DNA of 64,000 bases from Haliclona indistincta (taxonomy: Eukaryota > Porifera > Demospongiae > Haplosclerida > Chalinidae): the NCBI GenBank assembly GCA_964017065.1, contig OZ024791.1, forward strand, positions 5,136,547 through 5,200,546, given 5' to 3'. A model generated the notes under the pieces. The model was not told where the DNA came from, made no database searches, and saw nothing but the letters and a program-made list of their open reading frames with translations. Every line of letters begins with the position of its first letter. Position 1 is the first letter of the stretch. The position numbers were made by a program, and so were the translations under genes. Positions 24,421 to 46,600 of this stretch are shown piece by piece.

Positions 24421-25100
24421 TTCCACCCCAGAAGCCGTTTGCAGAGATGTCAAAGTCTGGCTCTATCTGAAGTGTTGGTGGAGCTAGTAGAGAAGACTTC
24501 ACCTGATAGAGGATGGAGATCAGGCTCTACTCGGACATTGTTGCAGACTTTTAAAGTGACTGGTTACGAGGCTAGATAAGGCAGTTATAGGCACGCATTA
24601 TAGGGCATTTCGACTCGAGTTATGTCTTTGACAGCATCACAATCGGTGTTTTCTTGCTTTTAAAGGCTTGAACAGGCATGCACAAGAGATTCTCGGCTAG
24701 GACCAGAGATTATGTAACCATGTTATGAAGAAAGGTTACGTAGTATTGATGATCTCTGATCTGTCCAAGGTGGATCATTTTCGTTCAAACCGAAAAGTAT
24801 CCCTAGGATATTTTTCGTAGGCAGACAATATTTGGTACTCATCACAAGTGTTTCATCTTGTGCGGCGAGACCACAGGAAAGACTAGTATTATACAACGTT
24901 GTGACAATGAGTCACTGCGTTCGTAGAAAGATGACCAAAAATGATGTGCAATAAAAATTCTTTGATAATAATCTACAAAAAAATCATGATAAAAATAATG
25001 AGACTACAATACATGTCTCCTGAAATAATAACAATAATGCTGATAAACAACATCAAAAAATAAATACTTAATATTATTCAGGTATGCAGATTACAGTTCT
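24421..25100. other. Spacer remainder and 3' flank of copy 3
   Basis: No gene is seen in 24421-24835. Part of it matches 12421-12690, with an extra segment around 24620-24720. From 24836 it matches the 3' flanks of copies 1 and 2 up to the stop codon of copy 3. Confidence 0.5.
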
Positions 25101-28100
25101 TTAACCTGTGTATGGCCAGTATTTGACGCACTGCTTCTTCATGAATGCAGTCTGGTCGTCATCCATCTCCACAAATTGCCTTGCGTCTTGGTATCTGCAG
25201 AGCATCTTTGCCATCGTCACCTTAGAGCTGGTCAGGCGGTCAGGAGAGCTAGTCTTGGTTCCATCTTGGTAGCAGATGGATATTCCACCAGGGAGCTTAG
25301 AGTTGTCACAGAACTGAGAAACAACTAGTCCATTGCTGAGAACAAGAGGAGTGTTGTTGGAACCATAGTGGACGCTTTCACGACCACTTCCAAGACTCTG
25401 CCAGCGGTTGAAGATACGATCAACATTAGCCAAGTGGAGGATGAAGGCGGGATCATTGGCAGCATGTATACTGCAGCTGGTGCCTCCAACAAAGCACTGG
25501 ACGTTGATGGAGATAAACATCTGCAGCATGTTGTGGAAGTATTTGAAGCCTGATGCAGGAACTGTTAGAATGTCTCTCTCAATGATTTCGCGACTAGGAT
25601 AGAATCCTTTGTGGTAGTTTCTCTTGAGGCATTGGGCACCAGCAGATGGTGTGGTCTTGAATCCAGGGAAGTGGAATGGTCCAGTTGTGACGCAGCTGTA
25701 TGCACCAGCTGTGTTTCCGAACCCGTGAGTGTTGTCCCATACTGGGCTGGAGTAGGGCTTGGTGGGGAATGCTGTCCAATCCCAGTAGGGAATGGTGATG
25801 CTGCAATCGATCTCTCTCAGGAGGTTTTCATACTCACGAAGGAAGTATCGGATGAATGGGAAGAACTGACTCTTGGATGTTGTGCACAGTTGAGCGACAG
25901 TCTTGTATGAGTCACGGTACTTCTTCACCAAAGCATCATAACGTGGCTTGTATACTGGGTCCTTAGAGAGCTTAAGAACAGCATTGATGTAAGTGAGTCT
26001 TTCTTGTTGAGTTAGTGATGCAAAGTCTTTTCTGACTCGACAGCAGTTAACAAGCTTTCCCTTGATGCACTGACACTTTCTTCCACACTGGTCGAAAGCA
26101 TGATCCCCAGAACAGACATCTAATAAGAGAGAGAAGATAAGTAATCAATATAGCTATTTCAATCCTATTCTTTATGGAAATGATTAGAACAATAGCTTAC
26201 TGTCTGGTTTGCAAATTGGTCGGGCACCATCATAAGTTCCATCAGCCTGGCACACACGGATCTTTGGTCCAACAAGAACGTAACCATCGTGACATACATA
26301 GGTCAGCTTGGAACCAATGCTGTAATCATTTCCTAGTATGTGTCCATGCTCAAGGTCTCCTGGGTGATCGCATCCCAGTCCTCCACCGCTACCGCCATAC
26401 AAGACATCTGTAGATGGAGAAGATCACATGTCAATCCAAGTTACAGCAATGTACAGCAGCTATTCACACCTTTGCAGATTGGAGCTTTGCCATCCCATTG
26501 TCCACTAGCAAGACAGATTCTCTTGGAAGGACCAACCAATTTGTAGCCACCTTCACACTTGTAGAGAGCAACACTGTTGTACACGGTCTTCTTCAGAGTG
26601 ACTATTCCATTACGAGGATGCTGGAGCTTGCCACAATCAACAACTATAGAAGAGGACAGTTAAGCCATATTCTTCAACTTTCAAGTATATTAAACTCACC
26701 CTTGCAAAGAGGAGCTGCAGGGAACCATTGACCATCAGCATGGCATTCACGTGTAGCCTGTCCATACATATTATGACCCAGATAACACTTGTAGTGAGCG
26801 ACTGAACCAACAGTCCTGTTGTTAACTGTCACTGCACCACCATAAGGATCAGTCAATACCTTGCAGAGCACACCTAGATAGAGAAATACATCATTGGTTA
26901 AAAGTGAACATGTAATACCAAGAGCTATTTCTTAGCGAATATTTGTAGAGATACTCACGTTTGCAAATAGGCTGTTCTCCATCCCACTTGCCATGTTCAC
27001 AAACTCGGACATTGGTACCCACTAGAATGTAGCCCTTTTCACAACTGTAAGCTGCCTTGCCAGTTCCATAGATGGTGTCACCAGTCACCTTGATGTAGCC
27101 ATAGACAGGAGCAACTAACTTAGGACAGATTGGATAGGCTGCAGGAGAGAACAGATAATAAGAACCAATTCATAATAGGTTGCTAACTATTTTAACAAAC
27201 CAATCTGCCACACATACCTTTGCAGATGGGAAGCTTTCCACCCCAAACACCAGTGATGAGACACTTTCTGTAGGCATATCCTACCAAGTAGTATCCACGG
27301 TTGCAAGCATAGTATACTGAATCTCCTGGTCTGGTGCCATTGACCTTGATAACACCATATGCTAGCTTAGGCAGTGTTGGGCAGTGGATTGCTGTAGATA
27401 TAATGAACCATTTAATCACTACTTGTCCAGGTATCAGCAAGGAGTGATCTTACGTTTACAGATGGGTGCAATTCCAGTCCATGACTTGTCATAGTAGCAT
27501 TTGCGAGTATCATTACCGATCAACTTGTAGCCATATTTACAAGTGTATGTAGCAACTCCATCCAACAAATAGTGGGAAACCTTCACAAAACCATACTCAG
27601 GAGCAACTGGGGCTGTGCACTTGATCACTGCAAAACATTAACACAGTCAAATTCTGAACTATTATAATCTCCTTCACTCACGTTTGCAGACTGGTACTTT
27701 TCCATACCAGACACCAGTATCAAGACACTTTCTGTAAGCATAGCCGACCAGGTAATAGCCACGGTGGCAAGCATAGTATGCAGCATGTCCTGGCAGAGTT
27801 CCGTTCGCTTTCACTACACCATGTTCAATAGTTGAGGGCAGTGCTGGGCACTTGATCACTAGGTAGAGTAGAGTGGTCATTTTATGTTCTCTATAAATTT
27901 ATTAGTTACTTACAGACACAGATGGGTGCAACTCCAGTCCAGCTCTTGTCATAGTAGCACTTGCGAGTGTCATTTCCAACAAGCTTGTATCCTGGTTTGC
28001 AGATGTAGTGAGCTACTCCATCCAAACGATAGTGGGAAACTTTCACTAAACCATACTTGGGAGCATCTAGTACTGCACACTTGATCACTGCATGTACAAA

Positions 28101-31100
28101 TGGTATAGTTTGAATGTGATAAATGCCATCAGCTAGTTCACTCACGTTTGCAGACTGGCACTTTTCCATCCCAACCACCATGCCTTAGACACTTTCTGTA
28201 GGCATAGCCCACCAAGTAGTATCCACGGTTACATGAGTAGTAAGCTGAACCACCAATGGCAGTGTTGTTGATTTTCACATGACCATACTCAGGATGAGAT
28301 AGACCAGGACACATGATAGCTACAAGTGAGTATAATTGTCAATAACCATAGTATTAGTAGATTGGTTTGAAACTCACCCATACAGATGGGAGCTTCTCCA
28401 GTCCAGGTCTTGTCATAGTAACATTTTCGGGTATCATTACCAATCAGCTTGTAATGAGGGAGACAACTGTAGGTAGCAACTGAGTCCAGTACATTTCCTG
28501 ACACCTTCACAAATCCATATTTGGGAGCAACTAGGACTGGGCATTTAATCACTAAAGAGAGAATGAATTGTGTAAAGGAAGCTCTGAAACAGTCAAGAAA
28601 AACTCACGTTTGCAGATTGGCAGTTTTCCACCCCAAACACCAGTGATCAGACACTTTCTGTAGGCATATCCTACCAAGTAGTATCCACGGTTGCAAGCAT
28701 AGTATACTGAATCTCCTGGTCTGGTACCATTGACCTTGATAACACCATATGCTAGCTTGGGCAGCGTAGGGCAGTGGATTGCTGTAGATATAATGAACCA
28801 TTTTAATCACTACTTGTCCAGGTATCAGCAAGGATTGATCTTACGTTTACAGATGGGTGCAATTCCAGTCCATGACTTGTCATAGTAGCATTTGCGAGTA
28901 TCATTACCGATCAACTTGTAGCCATATTTACAAGTGTATGTAGCAACTCCATCCAACAAATAGTGGGAAACCTTCACAAAACCATACTTAGGAGCAACTG
29001 GGACTGCGCACTTGATCACTGCAAAACATTAACACAGTCAAATTCTGAACTATTATAATCTCCTTCACTCACGTTTGCAGACTGGTACTTTTCCATACCA
29101 GACACCAGTATCAAGACACTTTCTGTAAGCATAGCCGACCAGGTAATAGCCACGGTGGCAAGCATAGTATGCAGCATGTCCTGGCAGAGTTCCGTTCGCT
29201 TTCACTACACCATGTTCAATAGTTGAGGGCAGTGCTGGGCACTTGATCACTAGGTAGAGTAGAGTAGTCATTTTACACTCTTCTAGAATTTATTTTATTA
29301 CTTACAGACACAGATGGGTGCAACTCCAGTCCAGCTCTTGTCGTAGTAACACTTGCGAGTGTCATTTCCAACAAGCTTGTATCCTGGTTTGCAGATGTAG
29401 TGAGCTACTCCATCCAAACGATAGTGGGAAACTTTCACTAAACCATACTTGGGAGCATCTAGTACTGCACACTTGATCACTGCATGTACAAACGGTATAG
29501 TTTGAATGTGATAAATGCCATCAGCTAGTTCACTCACGTTTGCAGACTGGCACTTTTCCATCCCAACCACCATGCTTTAGACACTTTCTGTAGGCATAGC
29601 CCACCAAGTAGTATCCACGGTTACATGAGTAGTAAGCTGAACCACCAATGGCAGTGTTGTTGATTTTCACATGACCATACTCAGGATGAGATAGACCAGG
29701 ACACATGATAGCTACAAGTGAGTATAATTGTCAATAACCATAGTATTAGTAGATTGGTTTGAAACTCACCCATACAGATGGGAGCTTCTCCAGTCCAGGT
29801 CTTGTCATAGTAACATTTTCGTGTATCATTACCAATCAGCTTGTAATGAGGGAGACAACTGTAGGTAGCAACTGAGTCCAGTACATTTCCTGACACCTTC
29901 ACAAATCCATATTTGGGAGCAACTAGGACTGGGCATTTTATCACTAAAGAGAGAATGAATTGTGTAAAGGATGCTCTGAAACAGTCAAGAAAAACTCACG
30001 TTTGCAGATTGGCAGTTTTCCACCCCAAACACCAGTGATCAGACACTTTCTGTAGGCATATCCTACCAAGTAGTATCCACGGTTGCAAGCATAGTATACT
30101 GAATCTCCTGGTCTGGTGCCATTGACCTTGATAACACCATATGCTAGCTTGGGCAGTGTAGGGCAGTGGATTGCTGTAGATATAATGAACCATTTAATCA
30201 CTACTTGTCCAGGTATCAGCAAGGAGTGATCTTACGTTTACAGATGGGTGCAATTCCAGTCCATGACTTGTCATAGTAGCATTTGCGAGTATCATTACCG
30301 ATCAACTTGTAGCCATATTTACAAGTGTATGTAGCAACTCCATCCAACAAATAGTGGGAAACCTTCACAAAACCATACTTAGGAGCAACTGGGGCTGTGC
30401 ACTTGATCACTGCAAAAGATGAAAAGATGGTCAGGTTTTGTCTTATGTTACAATCTCCTTCACTCACGTTTGCAGACTGGTACTTTTCCATACCAGACAC
30501 CAGTATCAAGACACTTTCTGTAAGCATAGCCGACCAGGTAATAGCCACGGTGGCAAGAATAGTATGCAGCATGTCCTGGCAGAGTTCCGTTCACTTTGAC
30601 TACACCATGTTCAATAGTTGAGGGCAGTGCTGGGCACTTGATCACTAGGTAGAGTAGAGTAGTCATTTTACGTTCTTCTTGAATTAATTTTATTACTTAC
30701 AGACACAGATGGGTGCAACTCCAGTCCAGCTCTTGTCATAGTAGCACTTGCGAGTGTCATTTCCAACAAGCTTGTATCCTGGTTTGCAGATGTAGTGAGC
30801 TACTCCATCCAAACGATAGTGGGAAACTTTCACTAAACCATACTTGGGAGCATCTAGTACTGCACACTTGATCACTGCATGTACAAACGGTATAGTTTGA
30901 ATGTGATAAATGCCATCAGCTAGTTCACTCACGTTTGCAGGCTGGCACTTTTCCATCCCAACCACCATGCTTTAGACACTTTCTGTAGGCATAGCCCACC
31001 AAGTAGTATCCACGGTTACATGAGTAGTAAGCTGAACCACCAATGGCAGTGTTGTTGATTTTCACATGACCATACTCAGGATGAGATAGACCAGGACACA

Positions 31101-34100
31101 TGATAGCTACAAGTGAGTATAATTGTCAATAACCATAGTATTAGTAGATTGGTTTGAAACTCACCCATACAGATAGGAGCTTCTCCAGTCCAGGTCTTGT
31201 CATAGTAACATTTTCGGGTATCATTACCAATCAGCTTGTAATGAGGGAGACAACTGTAGGTAGCAACTGAGTCCAGTACATTTCCTGACACCTTCACAAA
31301 TCCATATTTGGGAGCAACCAGCACTGGGCATTTAATCACTAAATAGAGAATGAATTGTGTAAAGGAAGCTCTGAAACAGTCAAGAAAAACTCACGTTTGC
31401 AGATTGGCAGTTTTCCACCCCAAACACCAGTGATGAGACACTTTCTGTAGGCATATCCTACCAAGTAGTATCCACGGTTGCAAGCATAGTATGCTGAATC
31501 TCCTGGTCTGGTACCATTGACCTTGATAACACCATAAACTGGATTAGCCAGTGTAGGGCAGTGGATTGCTGTGGATATAATGAACCATTTAATCACAATT
31601 TAATCACAAAGATGTATCTTACGTTTACAGATGGGTGCAATTCCAGTCCATGACTTGTCATAGTAGCATTTGCGAGTATCATTACCGATCAACTTGTAGC
31701 CATATTTACAAGTGTATGTAGCAACTCCATCCAAAAAATAGTGGGAAACCTTCACAAAACCATACTTAGGAGCAACTGGGACTGCGCACTTGATCACTGC
31801 AAAACATTAACACAGTCAAATTCTGAACTATTTATAATCTCCTTCACTCACGTTTGCAGACTGGTACTTTTCCATACCAGACACCAGTATCAAGACACTT
31901 TCTGTAAGCATAGCCGACCAGGTAATAGCCACGGTGGCAAGCATAGTATGCAGCATGTCCTGGCAGAGTTCCGTTCACTTTGACTACACCATGTTCAATA
32001 GTAGAGGGCAGTGCTGGGCACACGATCACTAGGTAGAGTAGAGTAGTCATTTTACGTTATTCTTGAATTTATTTATTACTTACAGACACAGATGGGTGCA
32101 ACTCCAGTCCAGCTCTTGTCATAGTAGCACTTGCGAGTGACATCTCCAACAAGCCTGTATCCTGGTTTGCAGACATAGCGAGCTACTCCATCCAAACGAT
32201 AGTGGGAAACTTTCACAAAACCATACTTGGGAGCATCTAGTACTGCACATTTGATCACTGCAAGTTTAGAATATGGTAGATGAAGAGCATTTTATTTGCA
32301 GTGTTGCAAACTTACGTTTGCAGACTGGTACTTTTCCATCCCAGTCACCATTCTTCAAACACTTTCTGTAGGCATAGCCAGCCAAGTAGTATCCACGGTT
32401 ACATGAGTAGTAAGCTGAGTCTCCAATAACAGATCCATTTGTTTTTACTTTACCATACTCAGGATGAGATAGAGCAGGGCATCTGATCACTATAATAACA
32501 GATCATAATTTTAATCAACTTTGTGGATTTGTATTGGATAAGTTAGAAACTCACCCTTGCAGATGGGAGCTTCTCCAGTCCAGGTCTTGTCATAGTAACA
32601 CTTTCGGGTGGCATTACCAATCAGCTTGTAACGAAGGAGACAGCCATAGGTAGCAACTGAGTCCAGTACATTTCCTGACACCTTCACAAATCCGTACTTG
32701 GGAGCAACTAGGACTGGGCATTTTATCACTGTAGAATAAAACAGTTAATTAAATTGCTAGCTTTCTTTGCACAAAACCCACATTTGCAGACTGGTAGCTT
32801 TCCACCCCAAAGACCAGTGATCAGACACTTTCTGTAGGCATATCCCACCAAGTAGTATCCACGGTTGCAAGCATAGTATGCTGAATCTCCTGGTCTGGTA
32901 CCATTGACCTTGATAACACCATAAACTGGATTAGCCAGTGTAGGGCAGTGGATTGCTGTGGATATAATGAACCATTTAATCACTACTTGTCCAGGTATCA
33001 GCATGGAGTGATCTTACGTTTACAGATGGGTGCAATTCCAGTCCATGACTTGTCATAGTAGCATTTGCGAGTATCATCACCGATCAACTTGTAGCCATAT
33101 TTACAAGTGTATGTAGCAACTCCATCCAACAAATAGTGGGAAACCTTCACAAAACCATACTTAGGAGCAACTGGGACTGCGCACTTGATCACTGCAAAAG
33201 ATGAAAAGATGGTCAGGTTTAGTCTTATGTTACAATTTGTTTCACTCACGTTTGCAGACTGGTACTTTTCCATACCAGGCACCAGTACCCAGACACTTTC
33301 TGTAAGCATAGCCGACCAGGTAATAGCCACGGTGGCAAGCATAGTATGCAGCATGTCCTGGCAGAGTTCCATTCACTTTGACTACACCATGTTCAAAAGT
33401 AGAGGGCAGTGCTGGGCACTTGATCACTGTATGAACGGAATGATAATTATGAGTCTAATTTTAATATGTATATTTGACTTACAGATACAAGTTGGTGGAA
33501 CTCCTATCCATTTTCCATCAAGGCCACACTTGCGTGTGCTATCTCCCCTGAGTTTGTATCCTGGCACACAAACATAGGTCACAATTGAGTCGACCACGCG
33601 GGAATTGTATTTCACTACACCCTTCATTGGAGCAACTGGGACTTTGCATTGTATCACTGTGTAGGATAAATAAGATTAGTGAGGATAGTGATAAAGTACT
33701 TAAATTTTCTACTTACATTTACAGGTGGGAATCTTGCCTCCCCACTTGCAGGTTTTAGCCAGACACAATTGATATGATGGTCCAACAAGATAGTAGCCTT
33801 TGCTGCAGAAATAGTACACTTTATCTCCGGCCTTGTTGCCTTCGATTTTCATTCTTCCGTTGAGAAGTGTGTGGTTGATCTTTGGGCAGTAGAGAGGAGT
33901 CACAATTTCTGCAGGAGCAATCAAAGCCACATTAAAGTAAGCTAGTATTGGGTTCAAATTGTGTACTCACTTCTGCAAACTGGGAGAGTGCCAGTCCAAC
34001 GACCGTTTCTAAGACAGAATCTCTTTTGATGACCGATGAGATTGTAGCCGTGCTCGCAGCTGTACTCTATCACTGATCCGGCTGAAGTTCCACCGATTTT

Positions 34101-34739
34101 TAGGTGACCATGGAGTATGCTTATTGGTTTTGAGCACTCAATGACGTCAGGACCTGCAAGCGCGGGAAATTTAAACACTCCGCCAAGCGATCAGATGCTC
34201 TCGAACTTACATCTACACGTTGGCAGCTTTCCTGACCATTTTCCAGTGGGAAGACAGGTCCTCTGGCTGTCTCCATTCACCAATCGGAAGTCGTACATGC
34301 AGACGTACTTCACAACAGAGCCCACAGTAGTACTCTGCAGCTCTCTACGTCCATATGATGGCGTACCAGGGTCTGGACATTTCTTGATGATTTTTGCAGC
34401 TATGAAAAACAAAGCAACATACAGTAACTCCCTGTGCGATCCCTTGTATTAAGCTCTATCGTTACCTCTGCACTCTGGGATGGCGCCCATCCACTTCCCG
34501 TAGAAGCACCACCGGTAGCTTCTGCCCACTAGGACGTAGTCAGTGTCGCAGGTATATTTTACAAGATTGTTTCTGAAGAGTCGAGCTGTGCCATTCTGAG
34601 GATGGGCAGGTTGTGGACAAGGCTTGGGCTTGTACCAATGGTTTCCATATGATTTCTGGCTGGGACTAGAGGCCCAGTTTCCAGGGACATGAAGTGCCGC
34701 AATTGCGACAAGAGCAACGATAATAGGTAGCGAGCGCAT
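25101..34739 (-). CDS. Giant secreted sushi-repeat protein with degenerate tyrosinase domain, copy 3
   Basis: This gene has 36 CCP modules and about 2,500 residues, with the same layout as copy 2. It starts at the ATG at 34739 (MRSLP signal peptide); modules 1-5 are in 33480-34739, the array in 27192-33427, four unique modules in 26184-27135, and the tyrosinase-fold exon in 25101-26119. That exon lacks one Lys codon near its start (SGDHAF, against SGKDHAF in copies 1 and 2), an in-frame 3-bp deletion. The copper-ligand positions are degenerate in the same way as in the other copies. An extra T in the intron near 28801 does not touch coding sequence. Spacing of the type A modules matches copy 2 to within 1 bp, so copies 2 and 3 are probably the most recent pair. 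Confidence 0.85.
27192..33427 (-). repeat. Higher-order CCP exon array of copy 3 (27 modules)
   Basis: There are four A-F units plus A-B-C. Type A modules start at 27674, 29065, 30460, 31844 and 33242, giving intervals of 1391, 1395, 1384 and 1398 bp. The corresponding copy 2 intervals are 1390, 1395, 1384 and 1397 bp. Each module is one exon with a 45-60 bp intron. Confidence 0.88.
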
Positions 34740-35437
34740 GACTAACGACCAGCGTCAGCCACACACAATTCACTAAAGTAGATTCTATGCCTTGCCGACC
34801 AGCGGCCTGCTCTACTTTATATACTCGCTCTTCATTTCCATAGTTCATTGTTCAACATATACATACTTACTACCTACCAGCATGTTGACAATATTGTCTA
34901 CATGGGCTGTGCTGTTTGCAATCAAGACCCATTCCTCGTACAACTTCCAGGACAAAGCATACAATTGGTTATGCAGTAAACATCGTGCGACGCGTGTTTG
35001 TCCTTTACTGATTGAATAATTTCTGTTACTGTTAACAAACAGGTTATACATGTAACCATAGTAATCTATAGTGATACTAACACGTGTTATAGGTCTAAAC
35101 ATGTGCCATCTAGGGCCCATTAGTATATTGTGCAAGTCTACATAGCAATTAATGGTATAAAGTTTAGTCCTTGGTGGAACTGCTATCGGCAAACAGCATC
35201 ACACTTAATTTTGTATTTTCAACACATACAAGTTGCCCATACCCAAGATTTGCTCAGTCATGCTAGGAAATTAAAAATAAATGAAATTGTCAGTTTTATT
35301 ATTGCACGGCAAAATCAATGTGAAAGAGTATAATAATAAAATGAAATGCAGTGTCATTCGGGATCGTACATGCATGATTGCATGATGTAGCAAATAATTA
35401 TATAAAACATTCTGTCCTTAGGTTGACTGTTCAATTA
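34740..35437 (-). promoter_or_regulatory. Promoter and 5' flank of copy 3; empty MITE site; 3' flank of fourth gene
   Basis: A minus-strand TATATAAAG lies at 34817-34824, about 78 bp upstream of the ATG. The duplicated flank continues to about 35332, where it carries an unfilled TA in place of the MITE seen at 23169-23341. The remaining 100 bp lead into the stop codon of the fourth gene. Confidence 0.6.
35295..35300 (-). terminator. Candidate polyadenylation signal of the fourth sushi/tyrosinase gene
   Basis: An AATAAA on the minus strand lies about 138 bp downstream of the stop codon at 35438-35440. It sits in the flank of copy 3, so the two genes would almost abut. It is assigned from motif and position only. 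Confidence 0.4.
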
Positions 35438-43351
<7,914 letters not shown>

Positions 43352-43643
43352 CTTTCACGTTGAAGAGCAAGAGTGCGTGGTTCATGAACGTAGCTCTTGA
43401 AAACGATCCCTTTATACTTGGAACAAATCTTTAATTTTCTGGAGGTGTAAGGCGTCGGCGGCTCACCATGGTACCAGCCATAGCTAAATCGCACAGTTTG
43501 TCTATCACGTCCATGGTCACATCCTTCAAGCATGCTTCAACGTGTCTACGGGGTCCTGCAAATTTCGCGTTCGCGCGCACTCGCGTGGCTTCTTTGCGCG
43601 CGCGGAATTTGTTATTAACCCGTATTGTGCTGTGGGCAGCAAC
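43352..43643. promoter_or_regulatory. Divergent promoter region between the fourth sushi gene and IPO5
   Basis: The 292 bp separate the two start codons. A minus-strand TATAAA at 43411-43416 lies 60 bp upstream of the sushi-gene ATG. The half nearest IPO5 is rich in CpG (a GCGCGCGCGG run near 43600) and has no TATA box, as expected for a housekeeping promoter. Confidence 0.55.
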
Positions 43644-46600
43644 ATGGCTGGGTCGTTCGAGGTGCTTCTGTCCTCTTTGCTCTCAACCGAGTCGACTATA
43701 AGAGTTCAGGCTGAGGTAAAGTTAGAGTTAGAAGATAGCTCTTGAACAATATCCAGCGCTTGTCTACCGGGGACATTTTCTGTTGATACAGGAGCAATAT
43801 AATGGATTAGCTCTGCAACTGAAGTTGACTCACCTCATCAGTGCACTAAGGAGTGGTGGATCCGCTGCTGATGTAGGAATACACATAATAGAAACCGCCT
43901 TTGCCTCACTCTCTTCTTGTAACACTTCCTAGCTATCTCACACACTCTCTCTCTCTCGCCCATCTTTAGGTAAAGATTCTTGCCGCTGTGCTGCTACGGA
44001 GGTTGTTCTTACAGTCAGCCGATGAACTGGTCCGTGTTGATGTTTCCATCTTACAAGCATGCCGATCAGAGCTGCTGCTAGCTATACAGACAGAAGAGTC
44101 ACCTCCTGTTAGGAGAAAGATATGTGATGCTGTAGCTGAACTGGCTCGTGCTTCAATTGGTGCATTGATCTCTTGTTTATATAGACCAATAGTTATGATC
44201 TGTCTCATTGCTAGATGACACTGACACCAACCACTGGCCCGATATACTCAAGTTCTTGTTCGAATGCTGCTCTCTCGATCGGCCCATTCTATACGAGAGC
44301 GCTCTTCACATCATTAGGTACGAGAGTGTTGTGTGAATGTGTTCAAATACAGTTTGTCCGTAGGATTGTTCCCGCCGTGTTCGCCAGTCAGTTGGAGCAG
44401 TATTTTGAAATGATACGACAACTTCTGCTTCAAGCACTCAATGGACCTAGCCACGATGTAAGGAACCTTGTATATTCATCACGGAGTGATACTTGTAGTG
44501 ATCTTCTTTCACTAGTGCACAGTAGTTACTATCATGTTGTGTGTAGGTTGGTGAACAGGCGTTCAGAGCAGCGTGTGCGTTGCTAGTGTCTCTGGAGTTT
44601 CCTTCATTGAGACAGAGACTTGTCGATCTGCTGCCATCAATGCTGACTGTAAGATGTTCTCCGCTTTGTCACAACTCATTTACTTTTTCTTTTCTCTGTC
44701 ATAGGTGTTATGGCGCAGTATTGAGGCACAGGATGATGACGCTGCCTTCAAAGCATTCATTGATCTTGGTGAACATCGTCCTAAGCTTCTCCGATCTCAG
44801 CTTGAAAAGATCTTGGACATGATGCTTAAAGTGAGTGAGCGGTGTAATGTGACAGTTTGGAATGCAGATTTTTTGCATATTTTTACTAATTTCTCATTAT
44901 TTTGCCGAGTACTGATAATACTACATAGGAATGCTATTATTAACTCTTTGTTCAATTTTCCTGCATTCACTGCTGCTATGTGATTTTCCTGCAGTAATAT
45001 AATGCTCGAGTGATTGCTAACTGGTGGGTACCCTTTCTATTTTTTATCTACAGGTGATGCAAATTGAAGATGCTGACAATTGGAAACAGCTGGCTCTTGA
45101 GATGGTCGTGACACTAGCTGAGAATGGTAACACACTATACACATGTTATTATAATTATTGTTTCTTTCTCTTAGCTGCTCCAATGATCAGAAAACACGAC
45201 AAATTTCTTCCTCAGATTGGTTTGTACAATTGTGTTACCAGCCTGGATCTGTTTTACTTTTTCTCTCAGTCGAGACGAGTCTCAAGTTCATGCTAGAGAT
45301 TGAGGACGATGAGGAATGGAGCACAACTGATGATGTTGGAGAGGATGAAGACTCTGGAAGGTAGCCATGCTGTTGTATCCATTCACTACTTCTCTCTCGA
45401 TAGTACTGCTATTGCTGGAGAGACCGCTCTTGATAGACTAGCTAATGCTCTTGGTGGGAAGGCTATACTACCACATATCATAAGAACTATACCACAGATG
45501 CTGATGTCTAGTGAGCTCTTGTCTCACTCACACTCGTGCACTCACGCGCACACATTCACTCACTCACTCACTCACTCACTCACTCACTCACTCACTCACT
45601 CACTCACTCACTCTCCTGTGTACAGGTGACTGGCAGTATCGTCATGCTGCACTCATGGCTATATCAGCCATTGGTGAAGGCTGTGAGAAACAGATGATAT
45701 CAGTCTTGGAGCAAGTGATAGTGTCTGTGCTACCATTCTGTCGTGACACTGTGAGTACATGATCAATCTCTTATCGTTCATCAAGTTCACTTCCATTCTC
45801 AGCACCACAGAGTGAAGTACGCAGCCTGCAATGCACTGGGTCAGATGTCGTCTGATTTCGCTCCTCGTCTTCAGGAGCAGCATCACTCTCAGATTGTTCC
45901 TGCTCTCCTGGTGGCTCTAGAGGAGTCCACTAACTTGCGTGTCAAGACACATGCTGGGGCTGCTCTGGTGAACTTCTGTGAGCCCTGTCCAACTGAAATC
46001 CTTGTGCAGTATTTACCAGCTATCATGCCAAAACTGGAGGGCCTGCTTCAACTAGGGCTCAAGGAGGTATTGCATTCTCATTACCTCTCTCTGTGCCTCT
46101 TTTTACTCCTCTTCCAGCTGGTTGAGAATGGTCGACGGCTAGTTATTGAGCAAGCTATCACCACACTAGGCACTGTAGCTGACAGTGTTGATGAACAGTT
46201 TGTACCTTACTATGATCATTTCATGCCCAGTCTCAAGTATGTGATGGCTAATGCAACTAGTAAGGAGCTGAGACTATTGCGAGGAAAGACTATAGAGTGT
46301 GTCAGTATCATTGGCTTAGCTGTTGGGAGAGAGAAGGTATGAATGAGTGCATCTTTGTGCTCGTGCTATCTTGTTGGTCCTTCTAGTTCATGCCTGATGC
46401 TCAAGATATTCTACAAATGTTGTTTAAGTTTCAGAATGAACAAGAGACCCTTGATTCTGACGATCCTCAGGTTCTCATTATCCTGACCTCAACCCACTCA
46501 CACTACGTATCCATAGGTCTCTTATATGATCAGTGCTTGGGCTCGAATGTGTAAGATCATTGGTCCGGAAAGCTTTTTGCAGTACCTTCCATTTGTGATC

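Noticed and set aside
43716..43791. Alternative IPO5 exon beginning near 43731 and reading [11 protein letters not shown]
   Set aside because: It would require a 15-base intron. Splicing to 43792 gives [12 protein letters not shown], which matches the importin-5 N-terminus without a gap.
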